Origin: Planctomycetota bacterium
GTDB taxonomy: Bacteria; Planctomycetota; Phycisphaerae; SM23-33
NCBI GenBank assembly: GCA_022705325.1
Contig: JAKJER010000010.1
Coordinates: forward strand, 87,798-151,797
Direction: 5' to 3'
DNA: 64,000 bases
Shown here: positions 18,533 through 27,660 of the stretch, one piece after another
Numbering within the stretch: position 1 is the first letter of the stretch
Layout of the letters: every line of letters begins with the position of its first letter
Position numbers and translations under genes: made by a program
Notes under the pieces: model-generated
The model's database searches: none
What the model was told of the DNA's origin: nothing
What the model saw: only the letters and a program-made list of their open reading frames with translations

Positions 18533-19575
18533 GTTTTCGAGTCGCCGTCGTCGGCGCCGGGCGGATGGGCAAGCTGCACGCCCGCGTCCTGGGCGAACTG
18601 GGGCCCGGCGCCCTGGCCTGCATCGTCGACACCAACCTGCCCGCCGCCACCGCCGTCGCCCGCCAGCGCGACTGCCCCGCGCTGGACGACGTGGCCGCCG
18701 CGGTCGAGCTGGCCGACGCCGCCATCATCGCCGTGCCCACCAGGTTCCACGTGCAGGCCGCCCGACCGTTCGTCGAGGCGGGCAAGCCCGTCCTGATCGA
18801 GAAACCCATCGCCGACCAGGTCGAGCCCGCACAGGAACTCATCGAGCTGGCACGCAAGACCGGCACCAGCGTCCAGGTCGGGCACACCGAGCGGTTCAAC
18901 CCCGCCGTGCTCGCCATGAGCCGCCACGCCATCCGACCCAAGTTCATCGAGGCCCAGCGCATCAGCCCGTTCACCTTCCGCTCGGCCGACGTGGGCGTCG
19001 TCCTGGACATGATGATCCACGACCTGGACCTCATCCTCATGATGGTGCAGGCCGAGCCGCAGACCATCCACGCCGTCGGCGTCAGCGTGATCGGGCAGCA
19101 CGAGGACATCGCCAACGCCCGCCTCATCTTCAACAACGGCTGCACCGCCAACGTCACCGCCAGCCGCCTGGCCATCAAGACCGAACGCAAGATGCGGATC
19201 TTCTCCGAAGAGGCCTACCTCAGCATGGACTACGGCAAGAAGGTCGGCGTGGTCATCCAGAAGAGCCAGAACCTCGACCTGATCGACATGGCCCGCAAGC
19301 TCGACGTGGACGACCTGGCCGAACTGGCCGGCAGCGTGGACTACACCCAACTGCTCAAGGTGGAGAACCTGGTGGTGGACGACTCGGTCGAGCCGCTGCG
19401 CCGCCAGATGGAAGCCTTCCGCCGGACCGTCGAGGAGGGCGAAAAGCCCGCCATCAGCGGCGAGGAAGGCCTGGCTGCCGTCCGCACCGCCCACAAGATC
19501 GTCGAGAGCATCCGCCAGCACCGCTGGGACGGACAGGCCAGCGAGCGAAGCGGAGTGGACGTATTGAGGAAGTAG
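18529..19575 (+). CDS. Gfo/Idh/MocA-family oxidoreductase of the lpx operon
   Basis: 348 residues from ATG 18529, overlapping the lpxA stop (ATGA). The Rossmann fold begins FRVAVVGAGRMGKLHARVL (NAD(P) binding), followed by the EKPIA motif (about 92) and the C-terminal sheet domain with GHTERFNPA and VLDMMIHDLDLIL. These latter blocks resemble the GnnA type found in lpx operons, where GnnA and the aminotransferase GnnB make UDP-GlcNAc3N so that lipid A carries amide-linked chains. No aminotransferase is seen here, so the product is uncertain. Cytoplasmic. Confidence 0.85.
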   Translation: MSFRVAVVGAGRMGKLHARVLGELGPGALACIVDTNLPAATAVARQRDCPALDDVAAAVELADAAIIAVPTRFHVQAARPFVEAGKPVLIEKPIADQVEPAQELIELARKTGTSVQVGHTERFNPAVLAMSRHAIRPKFIEAQRISPFTFRSADVGVVLDMMIHDLDLILMMVQAEPQTIHAVGVSVIGQHEDIANARLIFNNGCTANVTASRLAIKTERKMRIFSEEAYLSMDYGKKVGVVIQKSQNLDLIDMARKLDVDDLAELAGSVDYTQLLKVENLVVDDSVEPLRRQMEAFRRTVEEGEKPAISGEEGLAAVRTAHKIVESIRQHRWDGQASERSGVDVLRK

Positions 19576-19591
19576 CCCGTAGAGTGGGGCG

Positions 19592-19629
19592 TATGGGTCT
19601 TATAGGTCCTATGGGTCTTATGGGTCGCA
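19592..19629. repeat. TATGGGTCTTATAGGTCC simple repeat
   Basis: Units of ATGGGTCTT / ATAGGTCCT repeat imperfectly about four times between the lpx operon and the prepilin-like gene. It is a low-complexity intergenic tract. Confidence 0.7.
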
Positions 19630-19633
19630 GAGG

Positions 19634-20350
19634 TTGAGCGAACGCCAAACAACTCGCGCCTTCACGCTGGTCGAGCTGCTGGTGGTGGTGGCGATCATCT
19701 CGCTGCTGCTGGCGCTGCTGACGCCCACGCTCCAGCGGAGCCGGGGCCTGGCCCAGCGGGCCAACTGCGCGAGCTTTCGCCACCAGTTCCTGATCGCCCT
19801 GGGAACCTACGCGACGGCCAACCGGGGCTCGTTCCTGATCGACAAGACCTGGTGCCCCCACTGGCGGGACACGCCCGTCTTCTACCACTTCACCGACCGC
19901 TTCCTGGGCGGGCAGGACTGGATCTGGGACTGCCCGACCTACAGCTACCATCTGGCCGGCGTGCGGGACTACAGCTCCCAGACCTGGTCCAGCGGGGGGC
20001 ACACCACGCACGGCTCGCTGTACGTAGCCGGCAAGGCCACGATGACGAGCAACTGGCTGACCCTGGGCAGCGAGTGGCACTCGCCCATGGGGGTGCAGGA
20101 CCCGGGCGACTGGGCCGTCATCGGCTGCCGCATCGAGCGGACCACCCCCATGTCGGCCACGCCCTGGTCCACGACGATCGTCCATGGCCCCGGCCCGGGC
20201 AAGGTCCGCTGGACCACCTTCAACACCCCCATCGACAAGGCCGGCAACGAGGGCGGCAACGTCGGATACGCCGACGGCTCGGCCAAGTGGGTCGACGTCC
20301 GCCAACTCAAGCCCCACCTGGCCAGCAACGGCACCGAGTACTACTGGTAG
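19634..20350 (+). CDS. prepilin-like exported protein with N-terminal methylation motif
   Basis: 238 residues. It starts MSERQTTRAFTLVELLVVVAIISLLLALLTPTLQRSR: a type IV pilin/pseudopilin leader with the FTLVELL core and a single hydrophobic helix. The C-terminal part ends in GGNVGYADGSAKWVDVRQL, the type of motif shared by the large planctomycete prepilin-like families (DUF1559-like). TTG 19634 is the only start that gives this leader. It would be cleaved by a prepilin peptidase. No secretion or pilus assembly genes are adjacent; the role is unknown. Confidence 0.85.
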   Translation: MSERQTTRAFTLVELLVVVAIISLLLALLTPTLQRSRGLAQRANCASFRHQFLIALGTYATANRGSFLIDKTWCPHWRDTPVFYHFTDRFLGGQDWIWDCPTYSYHLAGVRDYSSQTWSSGGHTTHGSLYVAGKATMTSNWLTLGSEWHSPMGVQDPGDWAVIGCRIERTTPMSATPWSTTIVHGPGPGKVRWTTFNTPIDKAGNEGGNVGYADGSAKWVDVRQLKPHLASNGTEYYW

Positions 20351-20571
20351 CCCATCCATCTCGGACAGGCCGACTCTGCCGGGAGCGAAAGAAGAGCAAC
20401 GACCGAGCGGCCCGACGAATCGAAATCTCCATAACCTATTCCCCTGTAACTTCTTACGTTTAGCTTGAGAGATTTGCAGAAGCTGAATCGTCAGAGGATA
20501 CGGACACACAACCCGGAACAGCTTGCGACGGGACTGTGCGCAGGTGCGGCTGGAGGAGATTTGAATGGGCT

Positions 20572-23500
20572 CTATTCACTCTGGTCCGGCGTCCATCGTG
20601 CTGCATCCCAAATGGTAAGAGCGCCCCCCGAGGCGGCCACGGCCAATCGTCGGCCATCGCGGCTGAAGGCCATCGCCGACGCGGCCGTTTCGCGATCATC
20701 GCATGCACGGAAGTTCATGAGTTCCTGCCCGCTGGCCAGGTCCCACACCCGCACAGCAGCATCCCGCCCACCTTCGCCCGATGCCAGCCTCTTGCCGCCG
20801 GGGGAGAACGCAAAGCACCTCACCGGCCCCTTATGGGCGACGAACCTGGCAACTCGCTCCCCGGTCGCGGAATCCCAGACTTGGATCGTCGACTCGTCGT
20901 CGGACCCTGCGGTTACCAGCCGCGTCCCGTCGGGGGTGAAGGCGAGGAGGTCGACGTGGCCGATGTAGGCGGGCAGTGCGGCGGTTTGTTCTCCGCTGTG
21001 GGTATCCCAGATGCGTATGGTGGACGTCGAGAGGCCGCTGGCTTCCTGAATAAGGCCCCGCGTGTCTGGCTTCTCCTCGCGGAGGCGGGCCGCCAATCCC
21101 GCAGCCACGGCTGGGCGGAGCGGGCCGTTGCCTGCCCCGGCCAGTCGTCGCCCATCCGGGCTGAAGGCCAACGCCTTGACGGGGCTGATAGGGGCGATCA
21201 ACTCCACCTGCTTGCCCGAGTCCACGTCCCAGATGCGGATCGCACCGTCCTGTGCGCTGGTGGCAAGGCGCCGTCCGTCGGGGCTGAACGCCAGGTCCTC
21301 CAGTGTCTTCGTGTGGCCTTTGAGTTCGTGAACCAACCGCCCGTCCGGCACGGTCCAGATCCGCGTGGTCAGTCGCCTGTCGAGCCAGTAGTGTGCGGCC
21401 AGGAGCTTGCCGTCGGGGCTGAGCTGCACGCGGCGCGTGCTGGTGGGGGCATCTTCGTCCTCGAGCCAGGATGCCAGTTTCTTGCCCGTACCCGCGTCGA
21501 CGACCCAGATGCCCTTGCCCTTGGTGTTCATCACGAGGCTCTGCCCGCGGGGGGTGAACGCGACGTACTCGATTCCGGGGGCACCCGTCTTCCCCTCGAT
21601 GGCCTTGGCGTCCGGGTAGAGCGCCTTGGCCTTTGCGATGGCTTCGTCGCCTTGCACGCGCACCCACTTGCCGTCCGGGGGGCAGATGAGAAGGGTGCGC
21701 TCGCGTATCCCGGTCTGTGCCTGGACGCTCGGACCGGACAGGTCAGCCACGTCCCACACGCGGACGAGACGGTCGTTACCCGCCGATACAACGCGCCGGC
21801 CGTCGGGACTGAACGCAACGCACTGCACCTGGTCGACATGCCCGTGGAAAGACGTGAGCAGTCTCATCCCGTCAAGCGTCCACAGGCGCACGCGCCCGTC
21901 GCTGTGGCCCACAGCCAGGAGCCTGGAGTCGGGGCTGAACGCCACGCACACGGCCCTGCTCTTGACCTCGACGGGGTCACTCACCTTCAGCTCTGCCTCT
22001 AGAGTGCCGGAGCCCGCATCGTAGAGCCGCACCCGCCTGCCGTCCCACGAGCCGCTGCCGACGGCCACACGCCGTCCGTCGCCGCTCAGAGCGATGAGAG
22101 CCTCGGATCCTGGGGCCTGGGTCTCCCACAGCACCTTCCCTGTCTCGAAGTCCCATGCGGAGAGGAGCGGGATGGGCTTCGCCCGCTTCCTGTCTCCCGT
22201 CCAGGTCACGAGCCGCTGGCCGTCGGGTGTGAAGCACACGGACCACACGTCACGTTCCGGCACGTCGAACCGGCGCAGGAGCTTGCCGTTCTCCGCGTCC
22301 CACACCTCGATGGCCCGCTGCCCCCCAGTCACGATCGAGCGGCCGTCGGGGGAGAAGACGACGGGCTTGCCCACGACGGGCTCAGACTCGAATTCCATCA
22401 GGCGTTTCCCCGCGGCCGCATCCCACACCTCCACCTTGCCCTGTCGTCCCACGCCGGCCAGCCGGGTTCCATCGGGGCTGAACGTCACGTGCGGCCAGAC
22501 GCCCGTGCGGAAGGGGATGGCGTGCACTCGCCGCCCCGTCGCGGCATCCCATACGTAGGCGGTGCCGTCGTCCGAGCACGATGCCAACCATTGACCGTTG
22601 GCGCCGCACGCCACGGAATAGACGGTCTCCGCGTGCCCGCGAAGTGCAAGGACCGGCCCCCTCGCTTGGCGCCACAGCCGCCCCCATTCCCAGCCACGAT
22701 CCTCTGCGAGACACGATTCCAGGAGTTGCAGGGCCTGCTGCGTGTCTTCCCGCTCCAGGGCGACTTGCACCTGGAGCACGGTCGCGGCGTACTGGCTGCG
22801 GACGGCCCTGTGCCTGTAGTGTTCCGCCGCCGGGGTGCGGGCAGGGGGCTCGCGCCGCTCGACAACGGATGGCCCGGCGATCTTCTCCCCTGGCGCAGTT
22901 TCCATCTTGGCAAGCCACTTGGGCATGAGAGTCATCACCACCGCCTCGAGCTCCTTCGCCTCGGCCTTCTTGCCCTGCTTCTCCAGCAGCTCGACCAGTT
23001 CGACCCTCAATGCGTTGGTCTGCACGTCCTCGTCGCCCAGTCGCGTCTTGGCCGAGGCCAAGGCGCGTCGGTACACGTCCTCGGCTTGGGCGTACTTGGA
23101 CTGGGCCTTCAAGCACGTGCCAAGCTCGCACAGCGTGTCGAGCGGCTCGGGCGCGCCCTCGCCCAGCAACCGGCGCCGCGCGCCCAGGACGCCCACGAGC
23201 ATCGCTTCCGCCTCCTCGTGCTTGCCGGCCTTCACGAGGATCCTGCCGAGGCCTGCCTGGATTTCCACGGTCCGCACGCTCTCCTGTCCGACGACACGGA
23301 GGCAGTGCGCGACGGCATCGCGGCTGAGTTTCTCCGCCTCGGAGAGTCGGCCTTGCTTCAGCAGCACGCTCGCGAGGTTGTGCTGATCGACCGCCAGGTT
23401 GGGACAGTCGTCGCCCAGTGCCGCGCGCCGGTCGGCGAGTACGCGCCGGAACACGATCTGGGCTTCGTCGAGGCGATTCTGTTCGAGGAGCTGCACGCCA

Positions 23501-25137
23501 AGGTTGGCCCGCGCCGTGATCGTGCCGGGGTGAGTAGCGCCCAGGCGCTGTTCGGTCAGGTCGAGGGCCTCGCGAGTCAAATGCTCGGCTTCGGCCTTCC
23601 TGCCCAGGCTGGAGACGATGGCGGCCAGGTTTCCCAGCACGGTGGACGTCGCGGGGTGGGCCTCGCCGTACACCCGCCGGCATGTGTCGAGCGCGTTCCG
23701 TGCCAGCGATTCGGCCTCCTGGCCTCGCTTCTGCTGCCACAAGGCGGCACACAGGGCGTTCTGGGCGGCCAAAGTGTCGGGGTGGTCGGTGCCCAGGGTT
23801 CGCCTCCTGACGTCCAGAACGCGTCGGGCCAGCCTCTCGGCTTCTTCCGGCTTGCCCAAGTGGTCCAGCAGCGTCCCCAGGTTTCCTATGGACTCGAGGG
23901 TCTCCTCGTGCTCGGCCCCCAGGGTGCGGGTGCGCGAGACCACGAGTTCCCGCAGCGCATTCTCTGCCTCGCTGTACCGCCCCATCTCCGTCAGCGCCAG
24001 CGCCTGCAGCGAGCGGAGTCTCAGGGCCAGCGGGTCGTCCGGTTCCAGGACGTCCTTGGCGTTCGTTGACGCATCCGTCGCGAGTCGAAGGGATTCGCCG
24101 TACTTCCCCTGAAGTCGCCGCAGGTGTGCAAGCGCAGCCTGTGTCTCCAGCGTGTCGCGAGTGCTTGCGCCGGCGGCTCGGCGGATGTCCAGGGCGCGGA
24201 GAAGATGCTCTTCCGCAGCCTTGTGCAGTCCCAGGGCACGATATGTCGAGCCGATGGTGTTGCGAATCGCCGCTTCAACGGACGGCGTGTCGCTCAACTC
24301 CGCCTCCACGCCGCGGGCGGCCTGGTCGAGGGTCTCGCGTACGGTCACCTCGGCCCCCCGCGCCCGCTCGGGGTCCACGGACGCGAGCATGTTCTGGAGG
24401 AACTGCGTGACCGCCTTGGACTTTGCCGCTTCGTCGCGCGCGTCGTCCCGTGCGTGAACCGCCTGGCTGCGCTGGTGGAACGCCACGCCGGCCAGGGCGG
24501 TCATCACCGCCAGCAGAGCGCTTACCACGACCCCCAGCGCCGCCAGGCGGCGGGTGCGGCGCTCCTGTTCGCGCTGGCGGAGGTCGTCGAATCGCGCGCC
24601 CAGCAGACAGGCGAGCATCCGCAGGCGGGCCATCCGCTTGAGGTATCGCGGCGACTCGCCGCGCGAGGGCCGCACATCGGCGGCCAGGGGCTCGACCTCC
24701 TCGATCTCCTCGCGGGTGCGTCCCTCGGCGTCGGTGAGCGTGTGGCGGATTTCGCGAAGCGAACGCGGGAAGGACTCGCCGGGCTCGCCTTCGATCAGTA
24801 GCGCAAGGATCCGGTCATGACGCCCCATCTCGCGGAACCGCTCGACCTCCTTGTTGACCCACTCGGAGGCCGGCGTGCGGGGCGAGCAGACGACTATCAG
24901 GAAGCGAGACTCGGTCAAGGCGGTTTCGATCTCGGCGTTCAGGTCGGCCGAGGCGGGCAACTCCTCCTCGTCGCGGAAGCACCGCCCGACCCGCCCCGGG
25001 AGCTGGCCCGGGCCCGCCAGCGCCGCGGGCACGCGATAGGTCTCCAGCGCCGCGTGCAGCCACTTGGCCCAGGTGCGGTCCGGCTCGACGTGGCGATAGC
25101 TGATGAACGCCTGGTAACGGAATTCCTGTTTCGCCAT
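20572..25137 (-). CDS. TIR-TM-TPR-WD40 multidomain protein
   Basis: 1521 residues from ATG 25137. Residues 5-130 are a bacterial TIR domain (YQAFISYRHVEPDRTWAKWLH, CFRDEEELPASADL, SEWVNKEVERF); E97 sits where TIR NADases have their catalytic glutamate. A membrane helix follows at about 198-220, then tetratricopeptide repeats of kinesin-light-chain type (about 260-760), then WD40 repeats (about 830-1521) with many FSPDG.RL..G/W(D) blades. It looks like a membrane-tethered receptor: WD40/TPR as sensor, TIR as effector or adaptor. A defence or cell-death role is inference. Convergent with the prepilin gene; no partner gene is visible. Confidence 0.88.
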   Translation of the reverse strand: MAKQEFRYQAFISYRHVEPDRTWAKWLHAALETYRVPAALAGPGQLPGRVGRCFRDEEELPASADLNAEIETALTESRFLIVVCSPRTPASEWVNKEVERFREMGRHDRILALLIEGEPGESFPRSLREIRHTLTDAEGRTREEIEEVEPLAADVRPSRGESPRYLKRMARLRMLACLLGARFDDLRQREQERRTRRLAALGVVVSALLAVMTALAGVAFHQRSQAVHARDDARDEAAKSKAVTQFLQNMLASVDPERARGAEVTVRETLDQAARGVEAELSDTPSVEAAIRNTIGSTYRALGLHKAAEEHLLRALDIRRAAGASTRDTLETQAALAHLRRLQGKYGESLRLATDASTNAKDVLEPDDPLALRLRSLQALALTEMGRYSEAENALRELVVSRTRTLGAEHEETLESIGNLGTLLDHLGKPEEAERLARRVLDVRRRTLGTDHPDTLAAQNALCAALWQQKRGQEAESLARNALDTCRRVYGEAHPATSTVLGNLAAIVSSLGRKAEAEHLTREALDLTEQRLGATHPGTITARANLGVQLLEQNRLDEAQIVFRRVLADRRAALGDDCPNLAVDQHNLASVLLKQGRLSEAEKLSRDAVAHCLRVVGQESVRTVEIQAGLGRILVKAGKHEEAEAMLVGVLGARRRLLGEGAPEPLDTLCELGTCLKAQSKYAQAEDVYRRALASAKTRLGDEDVQTNALRVELVELLEKQGKKAEAKELEAVVMTLMPKWLAKMETAPGEKIAGPSVVERREPPARTPAAEHYRHRAVRSQYAATVLQVQVALEREDTQQALQLLESCLAEDRGWEWGRLWRQARGPVLALRGHAETVYSVACGANGQWLASCSDDGTAYVWDAATGRRVHAIPFRTGVWPHVTFSPDGTRLAGVGRQGKVEVWDAAAGKRLMEFESEPVVGKPVVFSPDGRSIVTGGQRAIEVWDAENGKLLRRFDVPERDVWSVCFTPDGQRLVTWTGDRKRAKPIPLLSAWDFETGKVLWETQAPGSEALIALSGDGRRVAVGSGSWDGRRVRLYDAGSGTLEAELKVSDPVEVKSRAVCVAFSPDSRLLAVGHSDGRVRLWTLDGMRLLTSFHGHVDQVQCVAFSPDGRRVVSAGNDRLVRVWDVADLSGPSVQAQTGIRERTLLICPPDGKWVRVQGDEAIAKAKALYPDAKAIEGKTGAPGIEYVAFTPRGQSLVMNTKGKGIWVVDAGTGKKLASWLEDEDAPTSTRRVQLSPDGKLLAAHYWLDRRLTTRIWTVPDGRLVHELKGHTKTLEDLAFSPDGRRLATSAQDGAIRIWDVDSGKQVELIAPISPVKALAFSPDGRRLAGAGNGPLRPAVAAGLAARLREEKPDTRGLIQEASGLSTSTIRIWDTHSGEQTAALPAYIGHVDLLAFTPDGTRLVTAGSDDESTIQVWDSATGERVARFVAHKGPVRCFAFSPGGKRLASGEGGRDAAVRVWDLASGQELMNFRACDDRETAASAMAFSRDGRRLAVAASGGALTIWDAARWTPDQSE

Positions 25138-25321
25138 GGTCTTGCACTCCGTCACGTCCGCCCCCTGCCGTTTGTCGCACGGGGAAGACAGTTTCTCCCC
25201 CTCCCTCAACGCTGTCAAGTGCCGGACTCCCAGGCCTTCGGCTGGTTGGTTCTGCGCTCTTCCATCCTGTCTCGTCTTCGGGTATCATTCGCCCGTTCCC
25301 AGACCCGCAAGGAAGCGTTGC

Positions 25322-26389
25322 ATGAATGAAATGACGTTACGTGAATTGGCCGAGAAGCTGGGCGGCGAGCTGACCGGCGACGGAGCGCGCGTGGTCCGCG
25401 GCGTGGCCCCGCTGGAGACGGCCAAGCCGGACGAGGTCTCGTTCCTGGCCAATGCCAAGTACGAGCGTCACATGGCCGCCAGCCGGGCGGCGGCGGTGCT
25501 GGTGTCGGCGGATTACGCCGGGCCGGGCGAGTCGCTGATCCGCTGCAAGGACCCGTACTTCGCGTTCCGCAACGCGATGGTGGCGTTTCACGGTTTTCGC
25601 CAGCCGACCTTCGAGGGGATCGACCCGCGGGCCAGCATCGACCCGACCGCCCGCGTGGCTGAGGGCGTGCGGATCGGCCCGAACGTGACGGTGTCGGCCC
25701 GGGTGGAGATCGGCCCCGGCTGCGTGCTGTACCCGGGGGTGTTCGTCGGCCCGGACAGCCGCATCGGTCGCGACTGCACGCTCTACCCCAACGTCTGCCT
25801 GTACGACCGCACGGTCCTGGGCGACCGCGTCACCGTCCACGCCAACAGCTCGGTGGGCCAGGACGGGTTCGGCTATGCCACGCACGCCGGCGCCCACCAC
25901 AAGATCCCCCAGGCCGGGTGGGTCGAGTTGGAGGACGACGTGGAGATCGGGGCCTGCTGCTCGATCGACCGGGCCACGATGGGGCCGACGGTGATCGGAG
26001 CGGGCACGAAGTTCAGCAACCTGGTGGCCATCGGCCACGGCACGAAACTGGGCAAGCACTGCCTGATGGTGGCCCAGTCGGGCATCGCGGGCTCGACGAT
26101 GGTGGGCAACTACTGCGTCTTCGCCGGGCAGGCGGGCGTCGTGGGGCACATCCGCATCGGCGACATGGCCCGGGTCGGGGCCCAGGCGGGCGTGACCAAC
26201 GACATCCAGCCCGGGCAGGAAGTGCTGGGCTCGCCGGCAATCCCGCTGGCCGACGCCAGGCGGGCGATGATCAGCCTCTCGCGCCTGCCCACGCTGCGGG
26301 CGGCGGTGCGGACGCTGACGGCGGAACTGCACGCCCTCAAGCGCCGCCTGGGCGAGGCGGTGGATGAACAGGGCGACCGGGAATCGTAG
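25322..26389 (+). CDS. lpxD: UDP-3-O-acylglucosamine N-acyltransferase, copy 2
   Basis: 355 residues from ATG 25322 with AAGGAAG upstream. The N-terminal domain MTLRELAEKLGGELTGDGARVVRGVAPLE and the hexapeptide helix (GQDGFGYATHAGAHHKIPQAG, NLVAIGHGTKLG with the catalytic histidine position, VAQSGIAGST) are typical LpxD, and the uridine-binding FLANAKY segment is present. It is clearly diverged from the copy at 14.5 kb. Together with lpxI downstream it forms a second lipid A unit. Two LpxD enzymes may use different acyl chains or substrates. Confidence 0.93.
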   Translation: MNEMTLRELAEKLGGELTGDGARVVRGVAPLETAKPDEVSFLANAKYERHMAASRAAAVLVSADYAGPGESLIRCKDPYFAFRNAMVAFHGFRQPTFEGIDPRASIDPTARVAEGVRIGPNVTVSARVEIGPGCVLYPGVFVGPDSRIGRDCTLYPNVCLYDRTVLGDRVTVHANSSVGQDGFGYATHAGAHHKIPQAGWVELEDDVEIGACCSIDRATMGPTVIGAGTKFSNLVAIGHGTKLGKHCLMVAQSGIAGSTMVGNYCVFAGQAGVVGHIRIGDMARVGAQAGVTNDIQPGQEVLGSPAIPLADARRAMISLSRLPTLRAAVRTLTAELHALKRRLGEAVDEQGDRES

Positions 26390-26417
26390 CCAGTAGTCCG
26401 TAGCCGGTGGCCGGTGA
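26386..26417. repeat. GTAGCCAGTAGTCCGTAGCC simple repeat
   Basis: Imperfect GTAGCC(A/G)GTGGCC units just after, and including, the lpxD stop codon. A related tract lies at 60475-60514. Confidence 0.65.
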
Positions 26418-26473
26418 TTGAGGCGGACGCGCGGGTCCGCTTGCGGCTTCGCGAAACGCAACCTGAACTCCGT

Positions 26474-27325
26474 ATGAAGAAACTGCTCAACCGCCTGGAG
26501 CCCGTGGGCCTGATAGCCGGATCGGGGCGGCTGCCGTTCATGGTGGCCTCCGCTGTCCGCAAGACGCAGCGTCCGCTGGTGGTGGTGGGCCTGCGGGGCT
26601 TTGCCAACCCGCGCCTGGCGGACCAGGCGGACGACTTCGTCTGGGGCGGACTGACCCGGCTGGGCGGGTGGATTCGCGCCCTGCGCCGCCGGGGCGTCCG
26701 CGAGGCGGTCATGATCGGCGGCGTCCGCAAGAAGGCGATCTACTCGCCCTTGCGGCTGGTGCGGTACATTCCGGACCTGCGGACCGCCCGCCTGTGGTAC
26801 GTCAAGGTCCGCAAAGACAAGCGGGACAACGCCGTCCTGCTGGCGGCGGCTGAGGAACTCCAGAGCGAAGGGATCACCCTGGTGTCGAGCGTGGACTATT
26901 GTCGCGAGCACCTGGCGGACGAAGGGCTGATGACGCGCACGCCGGTGCCCCGCGGCGCGGAAGACGACGTGGAGTTCGGCTGGAAGATCGCCCGCTCCAG
27001 CGCGGACCTGGACATCGGGCAGTCGGTGGCGGTCAAGGAGCGGGACATCATCGCCATCGAGGCCATGGAGGGCACCGACTCCATGATCCGCCGGACCGGG
27101 CGGCTGTGCCGGGTCGGCGGATGGACCATGGTCAAGGTGGCCCGCTCCAAGCAGGACATGCGCTTCGACGTGCCCACCGTCGGGCCCGAGACCATCCGAA
27201 ACCTCAAGGACGCCAAGTGCGCCTGCCTCGTGCTCGAGGCGGGCAAGACCCTCATCGTCGACAAGCCCTCCACGCTGGCCCTGGCCGACAAGCTCAAGCT
27301 CGCGGTGATCGGACGGTTGAGTTGA
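26474..27325 (+). CDS. lpxI: UDP-2,3-diacylglucosamine hydrolase
   Basis: 283 residues from ATG 26474. LpxI (formerly DUF1009) cleaves UDP-2,3-diacylglucosamine to lipid X, replacing LpxH in many bacteria. The family blocks are visible: GLIAGSGRLPFMVA, GGVRKK, LMTRTPVPRGAEDDVEFGWKIA, GQSVAVKERDIIAIEAMEGTDSMIRR, VKVARSKQDMRFDVPTVGPETI and LVLEAGKTLIVDK. Length is normal. It lies 84 bases after lpxD copy 2 and completes the early lipid A steps encoded in this window; lpxB and lpxK are not here. Confidence 0.95.
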   Translation: MKKLLNRLEPVGLIAGSGRLPFMVASAVRKTQRPLVVVGLRGFANPRLADQADDFVWGGLTRLGGWIRALRRRGVREAVMIGGVRKKAIYSPLRLVRYIPDLRTARLWYVKVRKDKRDNAVLLAAAEELQSEGITLVSSVDYCREHLADEGLMTRTPVPRGAEDDVEFGWKIARSSADLDIGQSVAVKERDIIAIEAMEGTDSMIRRTGRLCRVGGWTMVKVARSKQDMRFDVPTVGPETIRNLKDAKCACLVLEAGKTLIVDKPSTLALADKLKLAVIGRLS

Positions 27326-27660
27326 CGGGGGGCTGGGCCCCGCCTCGCCGCTTCTGCCCGCCGGACGCCCCGCGGACCATCCGCCGGACCCCGGACGCCT
27401 CCTTCCGCCCGCCTCCCCCCACTTCCAGGACAACAGAAAAAGTGAATGTTCCCGCAAACGGGCGGGGCGACTTCAGCTTGGCATAAGGTATCGGTGCGTA
27501 TCATCGGGCCATGCGACGCACGACAAGGGCGGGCCGAGTCGCCGCAAGACCGGGCCCGGCAGTTGGCGGCGACCTCCCCTGCCGTTATCGGTGGAGTCGT
27601 TTGGGGAGGCGGACCGATAAAGACAGAATGGCCGGTTGATGAATCAACAGGAGTATTCGC
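27326..27660. other. gap between lpxI and a lipoprotein gene
   Basis: 335 GC-rich bases with no convincing gene. A weak promoter, TTGGGG (27601-27606), 17 bases, CAGAAT (27624-27629), could serve the lipoprotein gene at 27661. Nothing else is clear. Confidence 0.5.
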
